Assembly (NCBI GenBank): GCA_010031285.1
Contig: RHAY01000052.1
Span: 1-5,353 of the forward strand
Direction of reading: 5' to 3'
From: Methylophilaceae bacterium
GTDB lineage: Bacteria > Pseudomonadota > Gammaproteobacteria > Burkholderiales > Methylophilaceae
DNA: 5,353 nucleotides
The translations under genes and the position numbers were made by a program. Below are positions 1 through 5,353 of this stretch, piece after piece (within the stretch, counting starts at the first letter, position 1; each line of letters opens with the position of its first letter). Below the pieces are notes generated by a model. The model was not told where the DNA came from and did not search any database. It saw only the letters and a list, made by a program, of their open reading frames with translations.

Positions 1-418
1 AGCTGCTGAAGTTTTAGATTTCAATGTACATGTTTCAACACCGAAAGGTTATGAAGTTGAAGTTGAGCGAGCAGGCTTATATGGTGACAAACATTTTGAA
101 GAATTTGAAGATCCTATGGATGCCGCAAAAGATGCTGATATTGTCACAACGGATGTATGGACAAGCATGGGATTTGAATCTGAAAATGAAGAGCGTTTAA
201 AAGACTTTGCAGATTGGCAGGTGGATCAAGAAATGATGTCAGTGGCATCATCAGACGCTTTGTTTATGCATTGCCTTCCAGCGCACCGAGGTGAAGAGGT
301 GACTGCTGAAGTGATTGACGGCCCTCAAAGTGTTGTATGGGATGAGGCCGAGAATCGTCTTCATGTTCAAAAAGCGTTGATGGAATACCTATTGTTAGGA
401 AAATTGAAAAATGAGTGA
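1..418 (+). CDS. argF: ornithine carbamoyltransferase, C-terminal part (5' end outside window)
   Basis: Catalyses carbamoyl phosphate + L-ornithine to L-citrulline in cytoplasmic arginine synthesis. The frame is open from base 2, giving 138 residues before TGA at 416-418; the carbamoyl-phosphate-binding N-terminal domain lies upstream of the window. What is visible is most of the ornithine-binding domain. It contains the DVWTSMG stretch (SMG at 164-172), the family's ornithine-binding loop, and HCLPAHRGEEV starting at base 269, whose HCLP motif carries the active-site cysteine. The ending (VWDEAENRLHVQKALMEYLL) is the standard C-terminus, so the gene looks intact as far as seen. The methionine at 116 is internal and not a start. 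The stop overlaps argG by 8 bases, which suggests translational coupling with the next enzyme of the pathway. ArgF rather than aspartate carbamoyltransferase is supported by the SMG and HCLP motifs. Confidence 0.96.
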   Translation, partial: AAEVLDFNVHVSTPKGYEVEVERAGLYGDKHFEEFEDPMDAAKDADIVTTDVWTSMGFESENEERLKDFADWQVDQEMMSVASSDALFMHCLPAHRGEEVTAEVIDGPQSVVWDEAENRLHVQKALMEYLLLGKLKNE

Positions 419-1454
419 TATTAAAAAAGTTGTTTTGGCTTATTCCGGTGGATTAGACACGTCTGTGATTTTGAAGTGGCTACAAGAAACCTATCAATGC
501 GAAGTGGTGACTTTTACAGCCGACTTAGGGCAGGGTGATGAATTAGAACCCGCAAGAGAAAAAGCGAAAGCAGCGGGCGTTAAAGAAATATTTATCGAGG
601 ATTTGAAAGAGGAGTTTGTGCGAGATTTTGTATTCCCTATGTTTAGAGCGAATACAATTTATGAAGGTGAATATTTGCTCGGCACTTCAATTGCGAGACC
701 ACTCATTGCTAAACGTTTAATTGAGCTTGCTAAAAAAACTAACGCAGATGCTATTTCTCATGGCGCTACTGGCAAAGGCAATGATCAAGTGCGTTTTGAA
801 TTAGGTGCGTATGCACTTAATCCTGATATAAAAATTATTGCACCATGGCGCGAGTGGGATTTATTGAGCCGAGAAAAATTACTTCAGTATGCTGAAAAAA
901 ATAATATTCCAGTGGAGATGAAACATAAACAAGGCGGCAGTCCATACAGCATGGATGCTAACTTATTACATATTTCTTATGAAGGCCGTCATTTAGAAAA
1001 TCCCGGTGCTGCACCTGAAGAAGATATGTGGCGTTGGACTATCAGCCCTGAAAAGGCACCCAATGAATCTGAAACTATTGAGATTCAATTCAAAAAAGGT
1101 GATCCAGTTAGCCTTAATGGCAAAGCTATGAAGGCACATGAATTATTAGCTACACTTAATCAATTGGGTGGAAAGCATGGCATAGGCCGATTAGATCTCG
1201 TAGAAAATCGATATGTCGGTATGAAATCAAGAGGTTGTTACGAAACACCCGGTGGCACTATTTTATTAAAAGCACATCGAGCAATTGAATCTATTACATT
1301 AGATCGTGAAGTAGCTCATCTTAAAGATGACTTGATGCCAAGATTTGCCTCTCTAATTTACAACGGTTATTGGTGGAGTCCTGAGAGATATGCATTGCAA
1401 GCTCTAATTGACCATACACAAATGAATGTGAATGAGAATCGCAGCAAAAATTAA
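411..1454 (+). CDS. argG: argininosuccinate synthase, 3' end disrupted by internal deletion and frameshift
   Basis: Joins citrulline and aspartate using ATP to give argininosuccinate, the step after ArgF. The start at 411 overlaps argF by 8 bases and has AGGA at 397-400. Visible motifs are the N-type ATP-pyrophosphatase loop YSGGLDTS (residues 11-18), GATGKGNDQVRFELG (118-132) and SRGCYETPGG (273-282). The ORF is 347 residues, while this ArgG type is usually about 400. Homology is normal through HTQMNVN (residue 341) and is followed by six unrelated residues and TAA at 1452-1454. In the +1 frame, 1432-1461 reads MRIAAKIKK then stop, which is the expected family ending. About 54 residues are therefore missing between the two, including the conserved ATFEDD/GAYNQKDA/GFIKLNAL region. 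In known structures the C-terminal part contributes to tetramer contacts, so loss of function is likely but inferred. The catalytic domains are intact and undecayed, meaning a recent event or an assembly error. Confidence 0.93.
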   Translation: MSDIKKVVLAYSGGLDTSVILKWLQETYQCEVVTFTADLGQGDELEPAREKAKAAGVKEIFIEDLKEEFVRDFVFPMFRANTIYEGEYLLGTSIARPLIAKRLIELAKKTNADAISHGATGKGNDQVRFELGAYALNPDIKIIAPWREWDLLSREKLLQYAEKNNIPVEMKHKQGGSPYSMDANLLHISYEGRHLENPGAAPEEDMWRWTISPEKAPNESETIEIQFKKGDPVSLNGKAMKAHELLATLNQLGGKHGIGRLDLVENRYVGMKSRGCYETPGGTILLKAHRAIESITLDREVAHLKDDLMPRFASLIYNGYWWSPERYALQALIDHTQMNVNENRSKN

Positions 1455-1461
1455 AAAATAA
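1432..1461 (+). pseudogene. argG: out-of-frame remnant of the ArgG C-terminus
   Basis: Read from 1432, the sequence gives MRIAAKIKK and TAA at 1459-1461. Type I ArgG proteins typically end in ...LNALRMRIAA plus a basic tail, so this is the true end of the gene. It is now shifted one base relative to the upstream ORF, which stops at 1452-1454. The bases GAATG (1430-1434) fit both sides: VNG would be encoded by GTGAATGG, and RMR by AGAATGAGA. They are the likely microhomology at which about 160 bases were lost. The size is inferred from family length, and the frame change implies a length of 2 modulo 3. Confidence 0.8.
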
Positions 1462-1466
1462 GGTGA
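1460..1466 (+). promoter_or_regulatory. Shine-Dalgarno site of ppnP
   Basis: AAGGTGA lies 6 bases before the ATG at 1473 and fixes that start. It overlaps the last two bases of the ancestral argG stop (1459-1461), so argG and ppnP were originally tightly packed. Confidence 0.75.
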
Positions 1467-1472
1467 ATTTAA

Positions 1473-1784
1473 ATGGCTCAATTTGACAATGTAAGTGTAA
1501 AGAAAAAAGCAAATATTTATTTTGATGGAAAATGCGTGAGTCATACCATCCTTCTTCCGAACGGAACAAGAAGTACAATCGGCGTCATTTTTCCAAGTAC
1601 ATTAACTTTCAATACGCAAGCAGCTGAAATTATGGAGATTCTTGCTGGACACTGCCGTGTAAAATTACAAGGCGCATCTGATTGGAGTGAATATAAAGAA
1701 AATCAAAAATTTTCTGTGCCTGCAAACTCGTCTTTTGAAATCGAGACAACTGAAACACTTCATTACGTTTGTCATTTCGAATAA
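1473..1784 (+). CDS. ppnP: pyrimidine/purine nucleoside phosphorylase (PpnP/YaiE, DUF1255 family)
   Basis: A 103-residue cupin-like protein. The family carries out phosphorolysis of several nucleosides to free base and ribose-1-phosphate, in nucleotide salvage in the cytoplasm. Recognised from the start MAQFDNVSVKKKANIYFDGK, the GVIFPSTLTFNT strand region (37-48), EIMEILAGHCRVKL (52-65), the DW motif (70-71), FSVPANSSFEI (80-90) and the ending LHYVCHF (96-102), all in the family order. Length is normal for the betaproteobacterial form, which has an N-terminal extension relative to the 94-residue E. coli protein. The start is supported by the AAGGTGA site. It sits between arginine and leucine genes with no obvious pathway link, so co-transcription may simply reflect genome compaction. 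No defect is visible. Confidence 0.92.
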   Translation: MAQFDNVSVKKKANIYFDGKCVSHTILLPNGTRSTIGVIFPSTLTFNTQAAEIMEILAGHCRVKLQGASDWSEYKENQKFSVPANSSFEIETTETLHYVCHFE

Positions 1785-1795
1785 ATATATTTATT
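1780..1795. repeat. 16-base perfect AT palindrome at the ppnP stop
   Basis: AATAAATATATTTATT is its own reverse complement and contains the ppnP stop codon (1782-1784). It ends five bases before the yajQ ribosome-binding site. As RNA it would form only a weak all-A/U hairpin without a following T-run, so it is not a convincing terminator. It could be chance in an AT-rich spacer, or a weak regulatory or mRNA element. Confidence 0.4.
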
Positions 1796-1799
1796 AAGT

Positions 1800-1805
1800 A
1801 AGGAG
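1800..1805 (+). promoter_or_regulatory. Shine-Dalgarno site of yajQ
   Basis: AAGGAG lies 7 bases upstream of the ATG at 1813. It is the strongest ribosome-binding site in the window and fixes the yajQ start. Confidence 0.8.
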
Positions 1806-1812
1806 ATTTTAT

Positions 1813-2307
1813 ATGCCATCTTTTGATATTTCGTCCGAAGTAAATATGGCTAATTTAACTAATTCTATCGATGTTGCATCTCGAATGATTATCAATCGAT
1901 ACGACTTTAAAGGTACAAGCGCGAAAGTTGAATTTTCTGAGAAGGAATTAGCCATTACACTTTATGGTGATTCTGATTTTCAATTGGGCCAAATTAAAGA
2001 TATTTTGCTGCCCGCTATGGAAAAGAAAGAGGCTGATAGCTCTAAAAGACTTGACCCTCAAGATATTCAAACTGTATCTGGAAATAAAGTAAAACAGATT
2101 TTGAAATTAAAATCAGGCATTGATAGTGAGCTTGCAAAAAAAATTGTGAAATTACTTAAAGACAGCGGACTCAAAGTTCAGTCAGCTATTCAAGGCGAAA
2201 GCGTTCGTGTGTCTGGCGCTAAAAGAGATAACTTACAAGACGCTATAGCATTTGTTAAAAAAAGTATTACCGACTTTCCACTTCAATTTGGAAACTTTAG
2301 GGATTAG
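1813..2307 (+). CDS. yajQ: YajQ family nucleotide-binding protein
   Basis: A 164-residue cytoplasmic protein of the UPF0234/YajQ family, close to the usual 160-163. Family members bind nucleotides or RNA; the Xanthomonas and Pseudomonas homologues have been reported as cyclic di-GMP effectors that influence transcription. The exact role here is unknown. Typical motifs are MPSFDISSEV at the N-terminus, RYDFKG (29-34), VSGNKVKQ (88-95), LAKKIVKLLKDSGLKVQ (107-123), IQGESVRVSGAKRDNLQ (126-142) and the ending DFPLQFGNFRD (154-164). The two similar halves fit the duplicated ferredoxin-like fold known for the family. It follows ppnP after 28 bases and precedes leuC after 8 bases. No GGDEF, EAL or PilZ gene is nearby to suggest a signalling partner. 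Confidence 0.95.
   Translation: MPSFDISSEVNMANLTNSIDVASRMIINRYDFKGTSAKVEFSEKELAITLYGDSDFQLGQIKDILLPAMEKKEADSSKRLDPQDIQTVSGNKVKQILKLKSGIDSELAKKIVKLLKDSGLKVQSAIQGESVRVSGAKRDNLQDAIAFVKKSITDFPLQFGNFRD
2299..2303 (+). promoter_or_regulatory. probable leuC ribosome-binding site inside the yajQ 3' end
   Basis: AGGGA lies 12 bases before the leuC ATG at 2316 and within the last codons of yajQ (stop 2305-2307). The spacing is longer than ideal. Ribosomes terminating on yajQ would pass directly onto it, so leuC translation may be coupled to yajQ. Confidence 0.45.
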
Positions 2308-2315
2308 TTAAGCGC

Positions 2316-3719
2316 ATGCAAGCGAAAACACTTTATGAAAAATTATTTGAGAGCCATATTGTTAGAGAAGAAGATGGCACTTATCTTATATACATTGATC
2401 GTCATCTTGTTCATGAAGTCACAAGTCCGCAAGCATTCGAAGGCCTAAGAATCAATCATAGGTCTGTATGGAGAAGTAAATCTATCCTTGCAGTGCCTGA
2501 TCATAACGTTCCAACAACTGATCGATCGCTTGGTATTTCTGATCCGATTTCAAAAATTCAAGTTGAAACACTCGATGAAAATTGTAAGCATTTTGGATTG
2601 ACTCAATTTCCCATGAATGACAGTCGTCAAGGTATTGTTCATGTGATTGGACCGGAGCAAGGTAGCACCTTACCAGGTATGACGATTGTATGTGGTGACT
2701 CACATACAAGTACACATGGAGCATTTGGTGCGCTTGCGATGGGCATAGGTACTTCTGAAGTCGAGCATGTATTAGCTACACAATGCTTGATCTTAAAAAA
2801 ATTTAAAACAATGGAAGTGCGTGTAGAGGGAAAATTAAATAAAGGCATTACTGCAAAAGATATTGCTTTGGCCTTGATTGGAAAAATTGGAACAGCAGGT
2901 GGCACTGGCTATGCGATTGAATTTACCGGCGAATGCATTCGTTCCCTTTCCATGGAAGGCAGAATGACACTTTGTAATATGGCGATCGAAGCTGGCGCTA
3001 GAGCGGGTATGGTCGCAGTAGATGATGTTACGATATCTTATGTTGAAAATAGACCTTTTTCACCGAAAGGTGAGGCGCTTGAAAAAGCAAAAGCTTATTG
3101 GAAAACATTACATAGTGATAAAGATGCAAAATTCGATAAAGTAGTTATGCTTAATGGAAGTGAAATCCTTCCACAAGTGACTTGGGGAACTTCTCCTGAA
3201 ATGGTTGTAAGTATAGAAGGTATGACGCCTGATCCAAAAAATGAAAATGATCCTTCAAAAAGAAAAAGTATTGAAGATGCATTGACTTATATGGGTCTCG
3301 AACCCAATCTTCCAATCAATCAAATTAAAATTGATAAAATTTTTATTGGGTCTTGCACTAATTCGCGCATTGAAGATTTGCGAGAAGCTGCCAATGTTAT
3401 CAAAGGGAAAAAAATTGCCCAAAATATTAAGTTGGCGCTAGCAGTTCCTGGATCAGGTCTTGTAAAACTTCAAGCTGAAAAAGAAGGTTTGGATCAAATC
3501 TTTATAGCAGCAGGCTTCGAATGGAGGGAACCCGGCTGCTCGATGTGTCTAGCGATGAATGCTGACAGATTAAATCCAGGTGAGCGTTGCGCATCAACTT
3601 CCAATAGAAATTTTGAGGGCCGACAAGGACAAGGTGGTAGAACGCATCTTGTAAGTCCATCTATGGCAGCAGCAGCTGGTATATATGGCCATTTTGTTGA
3701 TATAAGATCTTTAAGTTAA
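2316..3719 (+). CDS. leuC: 3-isopropylmalate dehydratase, large subunit
   Basis: Aconitase-family subunit that, with LeuD, isomerises 2-isopropylmalate to 3-isopropylmalate in leucine synthesis. At 467 residues it matches the usual bacterial length. It starts MQAKTLYEKL and contains YIDRHLVHEVTSPQAFEGL, DHNVPT, GPEQGSTLPGMTIVCGDSHT, GAFGALAMGIGTSEVEHVLA and SMEGRMTLCNMAIEAGA in the expected order. The 4Fe-4S ligands are C347 (GSCTNSRIEDLR) and C408 and C411 (PGCSMCLAMN). The C-terminal NRNFEGRQGQGGRTHLVSPSMAAAA block is complete. Nothing is missing, in contrast to its partner leuD. The gene lies 8 bases after yajQ and 3 bases before leuD. No leucine-rich leader peptide or attenuator is visible upstream, and there is no room for one. 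Confidence 0.97.
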   Translation: MQAKTLYEKLFESHIVREEDGTYLIYIDRHLVHEVTSPQAFEGLRINHRSVWRSKSILAVPDHNVPTTDRSLGISDPISKIQVETLDENCKHFGLTQFPMNDSRQGIVHVIGPEQGSTLPGMTIVCGDSHTSTHGAFGALAMGIGTSEVEHVLATQCLILKKFKTMEVRVEGKLNKGITAKDIALALIGKIGTAGGTGYAIEFTGECIRSLSMEGRMTLCNMAIEAGARAGMVAVDDVTISYVENRPFSPKGEALEKAKAYWKTLHSDKDAKFDKVVMLNGSEILPQVTWGTSPEMVVSIEGMTPDPKNENDPSKRKSIEDALTYMGLEPNLPINQIKIDKIFIGSCTNSRIEDLREAANVIKGKKIAQNIKLALAVPGSGLVKLQAEKEGLDQIFIAAGFEWREPGCSMCLAMNADRLNPGERCASTSNRNFEGRQGQGGRTHLVSPSMAAAAGIYGHFVDIRSLS

Positions 3720-3722
3720 TTT

Positions 3723-4250
3723 ATGAATCCATTTATTACTCATACTGGCATTGTTGCCCCTCTTGATCGAGCGAATGTAGATACGGATGCCATCATTCCG
3801 AAACAATTTTTGAAGTCAATTAAAAAAACAGGTTTTGGTCCTCATCTATTTGATGAGTGGCGATATCTTGATCACGGTGAGCCCGGCATGGATTTAACTC
3901 AAAGGAAAAAAAATCCGGAGTTTGTATTGAATCAGACCCCATATGAAAAGGCATCTATTTTGATTGCGCGAGAGAATTTTGGTTGTGGTTCAAGTCGAGA
4001 GCATGCACCATGGGCAATCGAAGACTATGGGTTTAGAGCAATTTTAGCTCCCAGTTTTGCTGATATTTTCTTTAGTAATTGTTTTAAAAATGGCCTGTTA
4101 CCAATCGTATTGTCAAATGAAACAATTGATCTTTTGTTTAAATCTATTTATGCAAATAAAGGTTATACGGTAACAGCATTAAAGCATTTGAGCAAGATTA
4201 TTACCAAAAAAATTCATGGCTACTTTAAATTAGAAAGATTTTTTAAATAA
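3723..4250 (+). CDS. leuD: 3-isopropylmalate dehydratase, small subunit, 3' end disrupted by internal deletion and frameshift
   Basis: Swivel-domain partner of LeuC. This is the proteobacterial LeuD1 type: VAPLDRANVDTDAIIPKQFL (11-30), FGPHLFDEWRYLDHG (38-52), NFGCGSSREHA (85-95, substrate-binding loop) and APSFADIFFSNCFKNGLLP (109-127). The ORF has 175 residues where this type has about 200-215. Homology holds through GYTVT (residue 151). The next 24 residues, including YFKLERFFK, do not match the family. Another frame at 4172-4228 encodes the true family tail with its own stop. The conserved block around FRKHCLLNGLDDIGLTL is absent, which corresponds to about 130 lost bases. The missing block is part of the folded domain, so an unstable or inactive subunit is likely, though untested. 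The start 3 bases after the leuC stop has no clear Shine-Dalgarno site, implying coupling to leuC. The new stop falls one base before leuB. Confidence 0.92.
   Translation: MNPFITHTGIVAPLDRANVDTDAIIPKQFLKSIKKTGFGPHLFDEWRYLDHGEPGMDLTQRKKNPEFVLNQTPYEKASILIARENFGCGSSREHAPWAIEDYGFRAILAPSFADIFFSNCFKNGLLPIVLSNETIDLLFKSIYANKGYTVTALKHLSKIITKKIHGYFKLERFFK
4172..4228 (+). pseudogene. leuD: out-of-frame remnant of the LeuD C-terminus
   Basis: This frame reads NSIKAFEQDYYQKNSWLL followed by TAA at 4226-4228. Betaproteobacterial LeuD proteins end in HADKI(R/K)AFE...PWL-like sequence, so this is recognisably the original end of leuD, with the IKAFE and terminal WL positions kept. It is out of frame with the upstream ORF. 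AACAG (4172-4176) fits both sides: TVTV as GTAACAGT and NSI as AACAGCATT. It is the likely microhomology of a deletion whose length would be 1 modulo 3. The remnant contains no stops or obvious decay. The switch point lies upstream of the run of seven A at 4206-4212, so a homopolymer error does not explain it. Confidence 0.8.
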
Positions 4251-4251
4251 A

Positions 4252-5310
4252 ATGAAAATTGCAATATTACCTGGAGACGGCATTGGCCCCGAGATTACAA
4301 AACAAGCGGTTGATGTATTAAAAGCGCTAAATGTAGGTGCGGAATTAGTGGAAGCACCGATTGGTGGTGCTGGATATGAAAAATTTGGCGACCCACTTCC
4401 TGATTCAACACTTGATTTAGCAGTTCAATCCGATGCAGTTCTTTTGGGTGCTGTTGGTGACTGGAAATATGACACGCTCCCTAGGGATAAAAGACCTGAG
4501 CGTGGATTACTTCGCATCAGAAAAGAACTTAACTTATTTGCTAATTTAAGACCTGCCATTTTATATCCCGAACTCGTCGGAGCTTCTACACTTAAAGCCG
4601 AGATTGTTTCTAATCTCGATATTATGATTGTAAGAGAACTGACAGGTGATATTTACTTTGGTCAGCCTCGTGGTATTCATACGAATGAAAAAGGAGAGCG
4701 TGAAGGCTTTAATACAATGCGATATTCAGAATCTGAAATTAAACGCATCGCTCATGTTGCATTTCAGATCGCAATGAAACGATCAAAAAAACTATGTTCA
4801 GTAGATAAAGCAAATGTTTTAGAAACCACAGAATTGTGGCGTCAGATTATGATCGATCTTTCAAAAGAGTATCCTGAAGTTGAGTTGACACATATGTATG
4901 TTGATAATGCAGCGATGCAGCTTATTAAAAATCCAAAACAATTTGATGTATTAGTGACGGGAAATATTTTTGGCGATATTTTGTCTGATGAAGCTTCAAT
5001 GTTAACAGGCTCAATCGGCATGCTTCCATCCGCTTCACTTGATAGTAACAATAAGGGTATGTATGAACCTAGTCATGGTTCAGCGCCGGATATCGCGGGA
5101 AAAAATATTGCGAATCCACTTGCGACCATTTTATCTTTAGCCATGATGTTTAGATATACATTCAATGACGAAAAGAATGCAAATAAAATTGAGTCAGCTG
5201 TTAAAAAAGCATTGAGTCAAGGCTTCCGAACAGCAGATATTTATTCTGCTGGAGATAAAAAAGTAAGTTGTAGTGAAATGGGTAAAGCAGTGATTGCATC
5301 ACTTAATTAA
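4252..5310 (+). CDS. leuB: 3-isopropylmalate dehydrogenase
   Basis: NAD-dependent oxidative decarboxylation of 3-isopropylmalate to 2-oxoisocaproate, the step after LeuCD. The 352 residues are near the usual length. It starts MKIAILPGDGIGPEI and carries the substrate-binding arginines around R90 (RIRKEL), R100 (NLRPA) and R128 (VREL), the active-site tyrosine Y135 (IYFGQPRG), K186 (SVDKANVL), D218 (YVDNAAMQL), and D242 and D246 in the dehydrogenase signature at 238-262. HGSAPDIAGKNIANP (275-289) is the NAD-binding stretch. MRYSESEIKRIAHVAF (156-171) is typical of LeuB rather than isocitrate or tartrate dehydrogenase. No defect is visible. There is only a weak AGAAAG-like sequence upstream. 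The start lies one base after the present leuD stop and 23 bases after the ancestral one. Confidence 0.97.
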   Translation: MKIAILPGDGIGPEITKQAVDVLKALNVGAELVEAPIGGAGYEKFGDPLPDSTLDLAVQSDAVLLGAVGDWKYDTLPRDKRPERGLLRIRKELNLFANLRPAILYPELVGASTLKAEIVSNLDIMIVRELTGDIYFGQPRGIHTNEKGEREGFNTMRYSESEIKRIAHVAFQIAMKRSKKLCSVDKANVLETTELWRQIMIDLSKEYPEVELTHMYVDNAAMQLIKNPKQFDVLVTGNIFGDILSDEASMLTGSIGMLPSASLDSNNKGMYEPSHGSAPDIAGKNIANPLATILSLAMMFRYTFNDEKNANKIESAVKKALSQGFRTADIYSAGDKKVSCSEMGKAVIASLN

Positions 5311-5319
5311 TTAAAGAAT

Positions 5320-5323
5320 AGGA
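5320..5323 (+). promoter_or_regulatory. Shine-Dalgarno site of asd
   Basis: AGGA (within TAGGA) lies 6 bases before the ATG at 5330 and supports that start in the 19-base leuB-asd spacer. Confidence 0.6.
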
Positions 5324-5329
5324 TATTTA

Positions 5330-5353
5330 ATGATTCGAGTGGGTTTTGTTGGC
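5330..5353 (+). CDS. asd: aspartate-semialdehyde dehydrogenase, N-terminal fragment (runs off window)
   Basis: Only eight codons are visible, MIRVGFVG. This resembles the start of the NADP-binding Rossmann strand and glycine loop of proteobacterial Asd (xxVGxVGWRGMVGS). Asd makes aspartate semialdehyde for the lysine, diaminopimelate, threonine and methionine branches. The identification rests on this short match, the ribosome-binding site, and the common betaproteobacterial order leuB-asd. A different NAD(P)-binding protein cannot be excluded from eight residues. Confidence 0.75.

Noticed and set aside
1421..1454. Programmed ribosomal frameshifting or bypass rescuing ArgG
   Set aside because: A +1 shift would reach MRIAAKIKK, but about 54 residues would still be absent from the DNA. 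There is no clear slippery site, stimulatory hairpin or other recoding signal.
1321..1578. Minus-strand open frame of 85 codons spanning the end of argG and the start of ppnP
   Set aside because: It is antisense to two recognised genes, resembles no known protein and has no supporting start signal.
1785..1812. Possible promoter or terminator in the 28-base ppnP-yajQ spacer
   Set aside because: The spacer is AT-rich enough to resemble a -10 box by chance, but there is no -35 partner and no GC-rich hairpin with a T-run, so neither can be supported.
2482..2905. Two minus-strand open frames inside leuC
   Set aside because: They overlap a complete, strongly conserved leuC and mutually overlap each other; they are shadow frames.
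4206..4212. Run of seven A in leuD as a single-base sequencing error causing the frameshift
   Set aside because: The original frame at 4172-4204 already encodes the C-terminal IKAFEQDYY segment out of frame, upstream of the run. An indel here would also not restore the missing block of about 43 residues.
3723..4250. Naturally short LeuD (the archaeal/Firmicute-type small subunit of about 165 residues)
   Set aside because: The sequence is the long proteobacterial LeuD1 type throughout, and its own long-form C-terminus is present out of frame.
4842..5051. Minus-strand open frame of 69 codons inside leuB
   Set aside because: It lies opposite the conserved leuB signature region and shows no independent coding features.

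Overview
This is an AT-rich, gene-dense bacterial chromosome segment with every gene on the + strand. In order it holds argF (3' end), argG, ppnP, yajQ, leuC, leuD, leuB and asd (first eight codons). The leuC-leuD-leuB-asd order, the LeuC/LeuD/LeuB sequence types and the near-invariant ArgF tail point to a betaproteobacterium. The high AT content and very short spacers suggest a streamlined, free-living member of the Nitrosomonadales, perhaps a Methylophilaceae lineage (OM43/Methylopumilus-like). The phylum-level placement is fairly secure; the family is inference from remembered homologues.

Positions 1-1454 are the last two steps of arginine synthesis: ornithine carbamoyltransferase, then argininosuccinate synthase, overlapping by 8 bases. 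Positions 1473-2307 hold two small housekeeping genes, each with a strong Shine-Dalgarno site: the cupin-like nucleoside phosphorylase PpnP and the YajQ-family nucleotide-binding protein. Positions 2316-5310 are leucine synthesis: the two isopropylmalate isomerase subunits and 3-isopropylmalate dehydrogenase. Positions 5330-5353 begin aspartate-semialdehyde dehydrogenase. The longest gap between genes is 28 bases, so the block is probably one or a few transcripts. No terminator, RNA gene, mobile element or CRISPR array is visible.

The main discovery is that two of the biosynthetic genes are broken in the same way. In argG and in leuD the reading frame is normal until about 40-65 codons before the expected end. 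It then jumps out of frame into a short stretch that, read in another frame, is the family's genuine C-terminus with its own stop codon (MRIAAKIKK for ArgG at 1432-1461; NSIKAFEQDYYQKNSWLL for LeuD at 4172-4228). Each gene therefore appears to have lost an internal block (about 160 and about 130 bases, inferred from family lengths) plus the frame. Each junction has a plausible 5-base microhomology (GAATG; AACAG). The remnants are undecayed, so the events are very recent or are assembly/amplification artefacts. If real, the cell would probably have impaired arginine and leucine synthesis. I see no evidence for a new multi-gene system; the paired deletions are the unusual signal.
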